From an uncultured Sphingomonas sp. (GTDB lineage: Bacteria; Pseudomonadota; Alphaproteobacteria; Sphingomonadales; Sphingomonadaceae): a DNA stretch of 64,000 nucleotides. Below the pieces are notes generated by a model that was given only the letters and a program-made list of their open reading frames with translations, ran no database searches and was not told the DNA's origin. Numbering within the stretch: position 1 is the stretch's first letter; each line of letters starts with the position of its first letter. The position numbers were made by a program, and so were the translations under genes. The stretch lies in NCBI RefSeq assembly GCF_913776855.1, contig NZ_CAJYQD010000043.1, positions 1 to 64,000 of the forward strand, given 5' to 3'. Positions 25,141 to 33,253 of the stretch are shown here, in pieces.

Positions 25141-25956
25141 ATGCGTATCGGAGTCGTGGCACCGGCACGGCGGGTGGATGAGGACCAGATGGCCCGGACG
25201 CAGGGCTATGCCGCGCTGACCTATCCGACGCTCGACCTGGTGGTGCATCCGCAGTGCTTCCTCGACGTCGGGCACTTCGCCGGGACCGATGAACAACGCG
25301 CGGCGGCGTTCCTGGAGTTCGCCAACGACCCCGGCTTCGACGCGATCTGGTTCGCACGCGGCGGATACGGGTCGAACCGCATCCTCGACATGGTGATGCC
25401 GCAGCTCAATCGCGCAGCGGCGGCGAAGAGCTATCTCGGCTTTTCCGACATGGGGTTCATGCTCGGCGCGCTGTACGCCCGGCGGATCGGGCGGCCGATC
25501 CATGGGCCGATGGCGGCGCAGGTGGGGAAGGCCGGCGGCACCAACAGCGCGGCGCGATCGCTCGCCTGGCTGGTCAACCACGACCGGTCGATGCTGGCCC
25601 CCGAGCTGGACGGGCGACCGACCGTAGCGTTCAACCTGGTGATCCTGTGCGCGCTGATCGGCACGCCGTGGCTGCCCGACCTGACCGACCATGTCGTGAT
25701 CATCGAGGAAGTCGGCGAGGACCTGTACCGCATCGACCGGCTGTTCTGGCAGCTGAGCGAGGCGACGCAGCTGAAGGGCATTGCCGGTATCCGGCTGGGC
25801 GCGGTGACCGATCGCCATCCCGACGATACGGGTTTTGGCGAAACCGAAGAGCAGATCGCCGCGAAATGGGCGAAGGCGATGGGCGTGCCCTATCTGGGGC
25901 GGGCGCATGTCGGGCATTATGCCGATAACATGGTGGTGCCGTTCGGGGTGGCTTGA
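25141..25956 (+). CDS. S66 family LD-carboxypeptidase (LdcA-like)
   Basis: A 271-residue cytoplasmic serine peptidase that removes the terminal D-Ala from murein tetrapeptides. Family blocks are MRIGVVAPARRV at the N-terminus, FARGGYGSNRIL, the nucleophile in YLGFSDMGFML, the Glu region VVIIEEVGEDLYRIDR, and the His in GRAHVGHYADN. At 271 residues it is somewhat shorter than the usual 300. ATG 25141 is used; GTG 25138 is also possible. The start is 48 bases from that of the divergent Mur ligase gene. Confidence 0.85.
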   Translation: MRIGVVAPARRVDEDQMARTQGYAALTYPTLDLVVHPQCFLDVGHFAGTDEQRAAAFLEFANDPGFDAIWFARGGYGSNRILDMVMPQLNRAAAAKSYLGFSDMGFMLGALYARRIGRPIHGPMAAQVGKAGGTNSAARSLAWLVNHDRSMLAPELDGRPTVAFNLVILCALIGTPWLPDLTDHVVIIEEVGEDLYRIDRLFWQLSEATQLKGIAGIRLGAVTDRHPDDTGFGETEEQIAAKWAKAMGVPYLGRAHVGHYADNMVVPFGVA

Positions 25957-25960
25957 CGGC

Positions 25961-26599
25961 CTAACCGCCGGTCAGTTGCTCAATGACCGCCTTCGCGTCG
26001 CGTTGCTGCCAGTAACGGACATTGAGCCGTTCGAAGGCATCGGCCCGCACCGTCAGCGGATCGGGGCCGACAGCACGCACGAACCGCATCGCCCAGCGGT
26101 CGCCAAAGACTGCGCGGTCTTGACCCATGGTGATCGACCAAGTTGCCCCGCCTACGACGCTGGCGAGATGGCCGCTTGACAACAGTATCCGCGCAACCGT
26201 CGCCGCATCGGCATCGCGGGGTACGTCGACTACCCCGGCGTGCGGCGCGTCCACATCGTCGGCCATGCAGACGCTGTCCCGCGTTACCAGTAGCGGCCAA
26301 TCCTCACGCGGCCGGGCGGCTGGCAGGACATGATCGTCCAGATATTCCAGGACGCCGTGCTCGCCATAGGGCCGGCGTTGCAACCGAATCTGCCGCTGCA
26401 GCCCATCGGGTGTCGCAACGAACCATGATACGCCGTTTTCGTCCGAAAGGGCGTCGTAGCGCAGGAAGGTCCAGGTTTCGCCGGACGGATGGATCACGCC
26501 ATCATGGTCTGCAAATACTTTGACCACCCGATGCAGCCGGCCGGGCCGCAGAAAGCGATAGGGCTTCGGACGGTCACGCTTGCCGAACCATCCGAACAT
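25961..26599 (-). CDS. Conserved hypothetical protein, possibly DUF3601
   Basis: A 212-residue cytoplasmic protein. The N-terminal 90 residues, with VVKVFADHDGVIHPSGETWTF and a following hydrophobic strand, resemble the DUF3601 pattern (an F.D.dg..h..Ge.w.fl core), judged by eye. The C-terminal half has no recognised family. It starts seven bases after the stop of the LpoA-like gene, so the two are cotranscribed. The function is unknown. Confidence 0.6.
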   Translation of the reverse strand: MFGWFGKRDRPKPYRFLRPGRLHRVVKVFADHDGVIHPSGETWTFLRYDALSDENGVSWFVATPDGLQRQIRLQRRPYGEHGVLEYLDDHVLPAARPREDWPLLVTRDSVCMADDVDAPHAGVVDVPRDADAATVARILLSSGHLASVVGGATWSITMGQDRAVFGDRWAMRFVRAVGPDPLTVRADAFERLNVRYWQQRDAKAVIEQLTGG

Positions 26600-26605
26600 C
26601 ACCCG

Positions 26606-27799
26606 CTACTCCCCGAACGTCCGCGCCGCAGGGCTGACCGTCACGGCACCCCCTGCCCGCACCTCCTGCACTTCCAGCGCGCGTTCGGCCACGCCGTCGC
26701 GGCCGAAGCGGAAGGCACCGTCCAGCCCGGCAAAGCCGTCCTCGGCACGCAACCGGCTCTCGGGAAAGTCGCGGCCGATCGTCCAGTCACGGGCGATGCG
26801 CACCGTCAGCAGCACCGAATCATAGCCGAGGCTCGACAGGCGGTACGGCGCGGCGTTGAAGCGCGCGCGGTACTTGGTCGCGAACTGGCGATAGAGGCTG
26901 TTCGACACGCTGGCATACCACGCACCGTTCAGCGCCGGCATCGATCCGAGGCCGGTTTCGGTATTCCACAGCTCGGTGCCCAGCACCTTGGCCGAGCGGC
27001 TGGTCGTACGGCGGATCGCGGGGACCGCCAGCGCGGCCTGCCCCGCCTGATCGGCGATCAGGATCGCTTCATAGGGCGAGGTCTTCGGCAGCCTGGCGAC
27101 GGCGGCGGCAATGCCGCCCCGCGCATAGGTCTGGATCGAGACGACCTGCCCGCCCGCCTGTTCGACCGCGCGCAGGAAACTGGTCGAGGCGCGCTGACCA
27201 TAGACGCCGGCGGGAACGAGGCCGGCAAACTGGGTCATGCCGTTGGTGCGGGCATAGCCGACCACACGATCGATCGACTGGGCCGGGGTATAGCCCAGCA
27301 GATAGGCACCGTTCCCCGCCACCGACACGTCGTTCGAATAGCTGATGACCGGCACCTTGGCCCCGCGCGCGATCGGCGCGACCGCGCGCACGTCGTCGGC
27401 GAGCAGCGGGCCGAGGATCAGGCGGTTACCCTCCGCAATCGCGCGCTGTGCTGCTGCGGCGGCACCAAGCGCAGTGTCGTAAGTGGTGATTCGCACCCGT
27501 TCGCTGCGCGTGTCGAGCAGCGCCAGCTGCGTCGCATTGGCGATCGAGCGGCCGACGCCGCCATTCGGGCCGGTCAGCGGCACGAGCAGCGCGACGCGGT
27601 GGCGCTGATTATCCTCCGGGATGCCGCCGGTCACCGGGCCGGGTCGGGTCGGCTGCGGTCGGGTGGTGGTGGGCGGCGCCTGTTCGACCGGCCCCTTGGG
27701 CACGAGGGTCGCGCACCCTGCCAGCAATGCCGCGCCGATCAGCGCCGCGGCGCGCCCGATGTGGTGCCGCCATTGCCGTGGCGCTATCGTGTCTGCCAT
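26606..27799 (-). CDS. Penicillin-binding protein activator, LpoA-like lipoprotein
   Basis: A 397-residue lipoprotein. The lipobox is LLAGC with Cys29. A Pro/Thr-rich linker follows, then a type I periplasmic-binding fold: VALLVPLTGPNGGVGRSIANATQLAL, LILGPLLADDVRAVAPIA and VPVISYSNDVSVAG. This is the usual alphaproteobacterial counterpart of LpoA, which activates PBP1A from the outer membrane; the N-terminal TPR part of the E. coli protein is missing. It is back to back with rsmI, a neighbourhood known in other Proteobacteria, and the start codons overlap. Confidence 0.87.
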   Translation of the reverse strand: MADTIAPRQWRHHIGRAAALIGAALLAGCATLVPKGPVEQAPPTTTRPQPTRPGPVTGGIPEDNQRHRVALLVPLTGPNGGVGRSIANATQLALLDTRSERVRITTYDTALGAAAAAQRAIAEGNRLILGPLLADDVRAVAPIARGAKVPVISYSNDVSVAGNGAYLLGYTPAQSIDRVVGYARTNGMTQFAGLVPAGVYGQRASTSFLRAVEQAGGQVVSIQTYARGGIAAAVARLPKTSPYEAILIADQAGQAALAVPAIRRTTSRSAKVLGTELWNTETGLGSMPALNGAWYASVSNSLYRQFATKYRARFNAAPYRLSSLGYDSVLLTVRIARDWTIGRDFPESRLRAEDGFAGLDGAFRFGRDGVAERALEVQEVRAGGAVTVSPAARTFGE

Positions 27800-28649
27800 G
27801 GACCTCCCCCTGATGACCGAAAAACTTGCCCCCGGCCTCTACATCGTCGCGACCCCCATCGGCAATCTCGCTGACCTAACTATCCGTGCCGCCGATATTT
27901 TATCGCGCGCCGACGTGATCGCGGTGGAGGACAGCCGGGTCACCGCCGGGCTGCTGCGCCATATCGGGGTCAAGCGGCCGATGATCCCGTATCACGACCA
28001 CAATGCCGAAGGGATGCGCCCCGGGCTGATCGCGCGGATGGCGAGCGAAGCAGTGGCACTGGTGTCGGATGCCGGAACACCGCTGATTTCCGATCCGGGG
28101 TACAAGCTGGTGCGCGATGCGCGGGCGGCGGGCCATGCGGTCGTGACCATCCCCGGCCCGTGCGCGGCGATCGCGGCGCTGACGCTGGCGGGCCTGCCGA
28201 CCGACCGGTTCCTGTTCGCCGGCTTCCTGCCGTCCAAGGCGCACGCCCGCGCCGATGCCATTGCCGAGGTCGCCGGCATCCGCGCGACGCTGGTGTTCTA
28301 CGAAAGCGGACAGCGGTTGTCGGCGACGCTGGCCGCGCTGGCCGAGGGGATGGGGGATCGTGACTGCGGCGTGGCGCGCGAAATTACCAAGCGGTTCGAG
28401 GAATGCGTGACCGGCACCTTGTCCGCACTGGCCGAACGCTATGCCGATGCGCCGCCAAAGGGAGAGATCGTGATCGTCGTGGCCCCGCCGGGCGCACCGC
28501 CGCCCGCGACGCAGGATGACGCCGACAGCGCGCTGCGCGAGGCGCTGACCCGGTTGCCCGCGTCGAAGGCGGCAGGGGAAGTCGCGAAGGCGCTGGGGCT
28601 GGACCGGCGCGAACTATATGCGCGGGCGATGGCGATGAAGGGCGATTGA
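27798..28649 (+). CDS. rsmI: 16S rRNA 2'-O-ribose C1402 methyltransferase
   Basis: A 283-residue tetrapyrrole-methylase-fold enzyme. Diagnostic blocks are GLYIVATPIGNLADLTIRA, VIAVEDSRVTAGLL, SDAGTPLISDPGYKLV, IPGPCAAIAALTLAGLPTDRF and FYESGQRL. It methylates C1402 of 16S rRNA with SAM. ATG 27798 overlaps the start codon of the divergent LpoA-like gene within CCATGG. ATG 27813 (MTEKLAPG) is a possible later start closer to the conserved region. Neither has a clear Shine-Dalgarno sequence. Confidence 0.95.
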   Translation: MDLPLMTEKLAPGLYIVATPIGNLADLTIRAADILSRADVIAVEDSRVTAGLLRHIGVKRPMIPYHDHNAEGMRPGLIARMASEAVALVSDAGTPLISDPGYKLVRDARAAGHAVVTIPGPCAAIAALTLAGLPTDRFLFAGFLPSKAHARADAIAEVAGIRATLVFYESGQRLSATLAALAEGMGDRDCGVAREITKRFEECVTGTLSALAERYADAPPKGEIVIVVAPPGAPPPATQDDADSALREALTRLPASKAAGEVAKALGLDRRELYARAMAMKGD

Positions 28650-28706
28650 GCCGTACCTCGAAATCGCCCGCCCAGCACGGGCCGGGGCGACGTCGGACCG
28701 GAAATC

Positions 28707-28904
28707 TCAGGCGGCGATGTTGCGCAGCGCCGTCATCTGTGTCGGGCGAACCGCATGGTTGATCGGCAGCGTATCGCCGCAACAGGCGCATTCTGCGATG
28801 ATCCGTCCGACGAACCACTGCGATGCCCCGCAACTCGGACAGCTGTTGCGCCCATGCAGCGCGTAAAGGGGTACGCGGGTCGGCATCAGGACGGGTCGTT
28901 CCAC
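28707..28904 (-). CDS. Small zinc-ribbon protein
   Basis: A 65-residue protein. CPSCGASQWFVGRIIAECACC carries two CxxC knuckles spaced for one zinc ion. Flanking parts are VPLYALHGRNS and DTLPINHAVR. GTG 28904 is chosen because GGGAGAT lies five bases upstream; ATG 28886 is an internal alternative. The gene is separate from rsmI (convergent) and from the GntR gene. I know no function for it. Confidence 0.65.
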   Translation of the reverse strand: MERPVLMPTRVPLYALHGRNSCPSCGASQWFVGRIIAECACCGDTLPINHAVRPTQMTALRNIAA

Positions 28905-29048
28905 GGCAATCTCCCTGTTGATAAGGGAACGCCACCACCGCGCCACGGTTCCGTTGCGGAGGGTACCAAAGACCGACGAGGACACGAAAGGTTCCAGACT
29001 GCAAGCGGCACGGGGCGATGCCCGCCACCGGTCCGCCGCAGTTCCGGG

Positions 29049-29408
29049 TCAGGCCGGCGCGCGTTCGTCCAACAAGGTGGTCGCGTCAAGACCCAGCAGG
29101 TCGATATGCGCCCGAATCCGTGGCCAGTGCCCTGTCAGGAACCGCTCGCGCTCGGCGAGGCGCAACCGTTCGACCGCGCCCGGCAACACGAACATGCCGA
29201 CGCCGCGCCGCACCTCGACATAGCCATCGTCCTGAAATGTCTGGTACGCCTTGGCCACGGTCAGCGGGTTCGCACCATGTTCGGCGGCAAAGGCCCGGAC
29301 CGACGGAAGCTGGTCCCCGGCGCGATAGTCCCCGCGCAGGATCGCAGCGGCGATCAGCGCGCGCAGGCGAAGATATACGGGCGTGTCTTCGTGATCGATC
29401 GCTGTCAT
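29049..29408 (-). CDS. GntR family regulator, YtrA subfamily
   Basis: A 119-residue regulator. Its winged helix covers PVYLRLRALIAAAILRGDYRAGDQLPSVRAFAAEHGANPLTVAKAYQTFQDDGYVEV, followed by a short helical dimerisation tail of about 45 residues instead of a large effector domain. This layout defines the YtrA subgroup, often controlling transporters next door. Here the nearest same-strand gene is the nitroreductase upstream, 38 bases away. The family assignment is firm; the target is unknown. Confidence 0.88.
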   Translation of the reverse strand: MTAIDHEDTPVYLRLRALIAAAILRGDYRAGDQLPSVRAFAAEHGANPLTVAKAYQTFQDDGYVEVRRGVGMFVLPGAVERLRLAERERFLTGHWPRIRAHIDLLGLDATTLLDERAPA

Positions 29409-29446
29409 GCTGACTTAATACAGCAAGCGGCGAGGATGTCCAACCC

Positions 29447-30025
29447 TCACCCGCCCCACCGCGTACCGATCCGCGCCAGATCGGGACGCGGCCGTTCGTC
29501 GAGCGGACGGCCGGGCGATCCGATGAAGACGAACCCGGCGATGCGGTCACCAGCGCCCCCGAACGCGTCGCGCACCGTGTCGCTGAACGCCGCCCAGCCG
29601 GTCAGCCAGCTGGCGACATAGCCCATGGCGTGCGCGGCGTGGAGCAGGTTCATCGTCGCCGCACCCGCCGACAATTCCTGTTCCCAGCGCGGGATGTGGC
29701 TGTCGACCGGCGCGGACAGCACGACGACCAGCGCCTCGCCCTCGTTTGCAAAGCGGTCCGACGCCTCCAATTGCGCCTCGGTCGCCTGCGGGTTTTCCAC
29801 CGCCTGCGCCCGCCGCAACAGCGCCGCAAATGCCGCGCGCTTGTCCGCGGGCACGACGACGAAGCGCCATGGGGCGAGCTTGCCATGGTCGGGCGTGCGC
29901 GCGGCGATGGCGATCATCGCGTCGATCTTGGCATCGCTTGGCCCCGGCGCCACCATGTCGCGCGGCTTGCCCGAACGACGGGTCCGGAGATAGTCGAGCA
30001 GCGAAGAACGGTCGTTGAAGGTCAT
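29447..30025 (-). CDS. Nitroreductase family protein, YdjA-like
   Basis: A 192-residue flavoenzyme. It begins SSLLDYLRTRRSGKPRDMVAPGPS, with FMN-phosphate contacts in the RRS and R blocks, followed by RTPDHGKLAPWRFVVVP and the C-terminal FIGSPGRPLDERPRPDL. YdjA-type enzymes reduce nitro compounds or quinones with NAD(P)H. ATG 30025 fits the family length; the frame is open upstream without similarity. It is probably cotranscribed with the GntR gene downstream. Confidence 0.88.
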   Translation of the reverse strand: MTFNDRSSLLDYLRTRRSGKPRDMVAPGPSDAKIDAMIAIAARTPDHGKLAPWRFVVVPADKRAAFAALLRRAQAVENPQATEAQLEASDRFANEGEALVVVLSAPVDSHIPRWEQELSAGAATMNLLHAAHAMGYVASWLTGWAAFSDTVRDAFGGAGDRIAGFVFIGSPGRPLDERPRPDLARIGTRWGG

Positions 30026-30182
30026 GGGCGGCGATGTAGGCGCAGGGGCCTTCCACGCCAAGCATCGTCGCAATCGCAACAATCCGGCTTGGCATCGCGA
30101 TTTTCGCCGTTAGGCTCGTTCGATCCGCGCGCACCGCCCGCCAAGGGGCCGGGCGCGCCAGTTTTTTCCAGGGGATGCATCC

Positions 30183-31814
30183 TTGTTCGGCCTACCCATC
30201 ATTCCATCGATCGCGGCGGGGTTCCTGATCCTGCTGCTCGTGCTGGGCGGCGTTGCCGCTGCCAGCAAAGGCGAAGAATTCGCCGGCCACCCCAAGGGGC
30301 TGTACGTCCTGTTCTTCGCCGAGATGTGGGAACGCTTTTCCTATTACGGGATGCGGGCGCTCCTGATCTTCTACCTGACGAAGCACTGGCTGTTCGGCGA
30401 CGGGGAATCCAACCTGATCTACGGCGCGTACACCTCGCTGGTGTACATCACGCCCGTCCTCGGCGGCTATCTCGCCGACCGCTATCTGGGGCAGCGCAAG
30501 GCGGTGCTGTTCGGTGCGTTGATCCTGACCATCGGCCACCTGCTGATGGCGTTCGAGGGGCAGACCGGGATCACCGATCCGATCGTCAAGCAGGCCGATC
30601 CCGCGATCAACGTGTTCTGGGCGGCGCTCGCCTGCATCATCGTCGGGTCGGGCTTCCTGAAGGCCAACATCTCGGTGATCGTCGGGCAGCTCTACAGCCG
30701 CACCGACCTGCGCCGCGACGGGGCCTACACCATCTTCTATGTCGGGATTAACGTCGGCGCGGCGCTGGGCGTGATCTTTGCCGGTTTCCTCGGCGAAACC
30801 TATGGCTGGGCGTACGGCTTCGGCGCGGCGGGCATCGGCATGTTGCTCGGCCTGGTCGTGTTCGTGCTCGGCAAACCGCTGCTGAAGGGCCAGGGCGAGG
30901 CTCCGCGCCCGCTGACCAAGGCGACCGAATGGGGGCTGTACGGCCTTGGCGTCGCGTCGATCGGCGTGATCTGGGCATTGATCCAGTATCAGTCGGTGAT
31001 CGAGACGCTGCTCATCATCTCTGGCGTCGCATTGCTCGGCTACGTCCTGTTCGAATCGTTCAAGCTGCCCAAAGAACCGCGCGAACGGATGTTCGCCATC
31101 CTGTTCCTGATCGCGCTGAACCCGGTCTTCTGGGGCCTGTTCGAACAGGCGGGCGGGTCGCTGAACCTTTATACCGACCGCTTCGTCGATCGCGGCGGCG
31201 TGCCCGCATCGCTATTCCAGTCGATCAACGCGATCTACATCGTGCTGCTCGGCCCGATCTTTGCGGCACTGTGGGTGGCGCTGGCCAAGCGCAACCTCGA
31301 ACCCTCGGCCCCGGCCAAGTTCGCGCTGGCGCTGCTGCAGGTCGGTTTCTCGTTCCTGGTGTTCGTGTGGGGCGCCAAGACGGTCGGCCCGGAAATCGCG
31401 ACGCCGGTACTGTTCGTCTTCCTGATCTATTTCTTCCAGACCACCGGCGAGCTGTGCCTGTCGCCGGTCGGCCTGTCGGCGATGAACCGGCTGGCACCCA
31501 AACACCTTGCGTCGCTCATCATGGGCGCGTGGTTCTACATGACGGCGGTCGGCAATTTCGTCGCGGGCAAGATCGGCGAGGCAACTGGCGGCCATGACGG
31601 CGAAATGACCAAGGAAGGCACGCTTTCGGTCTATAACAGCATCGGGTGGTGGACGATCGGCATCGGTGTCGTCGTGCTGCTGCTGTCCCCGATCGTGAAG
31701 CGGTGGATGCACCTCGACACGCTGGTCGACGAAGCCGACCACAGCCTGGCGGGCCAGGCCGAAATCGGCGAGCCGAAGGCGGCGGGCGTCGATGTGTGGA
31801 AGGAAGAGAAATAA
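30183..31814 (+). CDS. POT/PTR family peptide:H+ symporter
   Basis: A 543-residue transporter with about 14 membrane spans. Family blocks are FFAEMWERFSYYGMRALL (the ExxERF proton-coupling motif in span 1), GGYLADRYLGQRK, and GSGFLKANISVIVGQLY. It imports di- and tripeptides at the inner membrane. The start is TTG 30183, with an AGGGG sequence eight bases upstream; ATG 30175 is out of frame. No regulator or peptidase is adjacent. Confidence 0.92.
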   Translation: MFGLPIIPSIAAGFLILLLVLGGVAAASKGEEFAGHPKGLYVLFFAEMWERFSYYGMRALLIFYLTKHWLFGDGESNLIYGAYTSLVYITPVLGGYLADRYLGQRKAVLFGALILTIGHLLMAFEGQTGITDPIVKQADPAINVFWAALACIIVGSGFLKANISVIVGQLYSRTDLRRDGAYTIFYVGINVGAALGVIFAGFLGETYGWAYGFGAAGIGMLLGLVVFVLGKPLLKGQGEAPRPLTKATEWGLYGLGVASIGVIWALIQYQSVIETLLIISGVALLGYVLFESFKLPKEPRERMFAILFLIALNPVFWGLFEQAGGSLNLYTDRFVDRGGVPASLFQSINAIYIVLLGPIFAALWVALAKRNLEPSAPAKFALALLQVGFSFLVFVWGAKTVGPEIATPVLFVFLIYFFQTTGELCLSPVGLSAMNRLAPKHLASLIMGAWFYMTAVGNFVAGKIGEATGGHDGEMTKEGTLSVYNSIGWWTIGIGVVVLLLSPIVKRWMHLDTLVDEADHSLAGQAEIGEPKAAGVDVWKEEK

Positions 31815-31822
31815 GCCGTCCG

Positions 31823-31849
31823 GGCGGGCGGATCTGCGATCCGCCTGCC
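31823..31849 (+). terminator. Hairpin after the peptide transporter gene
   Basis: GGCGGATC (31827-31834) pairs perfectly with GATCCGCC (31838-31845) over a three-base loop, and the stem can extend by four more pairs, one of them a G-U. It begins nine bases after the transporter stop codon. No T-run follows, so Rho-independent termination is only likely, not certain. Confidence 0.5.
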
Positions 31850-31913
31850 GACGCTGCAAATCTGGTATTGCAACTGGCGCAAACCGCGGTATGCCGCACC
31901 TCTCCCGATCAGG

Positions 31914-31989
31914 GGGCGCTTAGCTCAGTTGGTAGAGCATCTCGTTTACACCGAGAGGGTCGGCGGTTCGAGCCCGTCAGCGCCCACCA
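31914..31989 (+). tRNA. tRNA-Val (anticodon UAC)
   Basis: A 76-base cloverleaf with the CCA end encoded. The acceptor stem GGGCGCT (31914-31920) pairs with AGCGCCC (31979-31985). The D arm has TTAGCTCAGTTGGTAGAG, the anticodon loop is TTTACAC with anticodon TAC, and the T arm has GGTTCGAGCC. Discriminator base A and CCA follow. It is the only RNA gene seen in the window. Confidence 0.97.
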
Positions 31990-32055
31990 CCGCGCAGCGC
32001 AACGATGTGCTGCAAGCAGCACATGATAGCGCAAGCGCGGCCAGCGGGTCGAAGT

Positions 32056-32083
32056 CCACGCCATAAGGCGTGGCTTCGCCACG
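32056..32083 (+). terminator. Two overlapping, mutually exclusive hairpins
   Basis: CCACGCC (32056-32062) pairs with GGCGTGG (32067-32073). The right arm can instead pair onward: CGTGGC (32069-32074) with GCCACG (32078-32083). Both stems are perfect, and only one can form at a time. It lies 67 bases past the tRNA. A further hairpin is at 32162-32183 (CGCCCCGGC with GCCGGGGCG). Confidence 0.3.
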
Positions 32084-32225
32084 ACTGACGGCGTGGGCGG
32101 GCGCGGCGACCGCCGCCTGCCGCAAAACATCCTGAGCGAACGACGCGCCGACCCACCGGGACGCCCCGGCATTCGCCGGGGCGACGTACGCGACAAGGCG
32201 TGTCGGCTTACCGCCGCCCCCGTCC

Positions 32226-33149
32226 CTACGCCCAGCCCAGTCCGGCCTTCGCCACCGCCTGGCCATAGCGCTCCATCCCCGTCACGGCGCGTGCGGTAAG
32301 GGCGATGAAGGCGCGACGACGGTCGCTGGGGTCTTCGCGGCGGATCAGCAGCCCGGCATCGGTCATCACCGTGATCCAGCGGAGTGCCGTGGTCGGCGGC
32401 ACGGCAGCGGCGATGCACAGGCTCGACACCGATACCGTCAGCCCCTCCAGCCGCGCGGCGAACAGGTCGAGCAGCATATCCCATGCGGGATCGGCGAACA
32501 GGCCGTCGGCAAAGACCTGATCGCGCAACCGGCGGGTGCGGATCGCCCCGCGCACGGTCGCCGCGGTGATCTCGACTGCGGCCGTATCATCGGCGGGGGG
32601 TGCGACGAAGTCCGCTCCCCGGTCGCGCACACCGTCGCCACCGGTGCCGTCGCGGCTGAGCTTCAGCAACGCCTCGGCGATACGAGCGATCTCGGCATTC
32701 AGCCGCCGCAGCCGTTCGGCATCGCGCTCGGAAGCCTGCACGACTTGGCCGGCACCGGCGCTCAGCGCGATGGCGGCGACCCGTTCTTCTGGCCGCGCAT
32801 CGCATAGCAGGATCGCGGGACCGCCGAGCAGGTGCAGCGACACCATGTCGAGCGCGTCGAGCGGAAAGGCGATCACGATCTGCGCGCGGTCCTGCTGCGC
32901 GCGCCGGGCAAGCAGCGGCAGCGCGTGATCGAGCGTGGACAGGTCGACGCCTGTCGCCTCGACCAGTAGCAGGTCGGCATGGGGAAGGGCGTCGATGGCA
33001 TCGGCGATCCCGGCAAAGCCGATCGTGTCACCGATCGCCACCCCGGCCGCCCGCGCCGCGACCGCCGCATCATCGCCTGCGATCCGATCGTCCGCGACGA
33101 TGATCGCCCGTCGCACCGCCTGCCCGCCAAACCCTTCGAAATCCGTCAA
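32226..33149 (-). CDS. MarR-like winged-helix regulator with receiver-like N-terminal domain
   Basis: A 307-residue protein in two parts. The C-terminal 110 residues form a MarR-type winged helix: VSVSSLCIAAAVPPTTALRWITVMTDAGLLIRREDPSDRRRAFIALT, with the typical DPSDRRR wing. The N-terminal 150 residues read RAIIVADDRIAG, ADLLLVEATGVD and QIVIAFPLDALDMV, an alternating beta-alpha pattern like a degenerate response-regulator receiver. The start is TTG 33149 with AGGGGG upstream. The fusion layout is unusual for MarR. The target and signal are unknown. Confidence 0.7.
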   Translation of the reverse strand: MTDFEGFGGQAVRRAIIVADDRIAGDDAAVAARAAGVAIGDTIGFAGIADAIDALPHADLLLVEATGVDLSTLDHALPLLARRAQQDRAQIVIAFPLDALDMVSLHLLGGPAILLCDARPEERVAAIALSAGAGQVVQASERDAERLRRLNAEIARIAEALLKLSRDGTGGDGVRDRGADFVAPPADDTAAVEITAATVRGAIRTRRLRDQVFADGLFADPAWDMLLDLFAARLEGLTVSVSSLCIAAAVPPTTALRWITVMTDAGLLIRREDPSDRRRAFIALTARAVTGMERYGQAVAKAGLGWA

Positions 33150-33253
33150 CCTGTCCCCCTGTCACCACCGTATACAGGGGTCCGTAGGACGGACGGGCGA
33201 CGTTGGCGAGCCTTTGCGCCGACGATATGCGACGAGCGCAGGCCGATGGCGCG

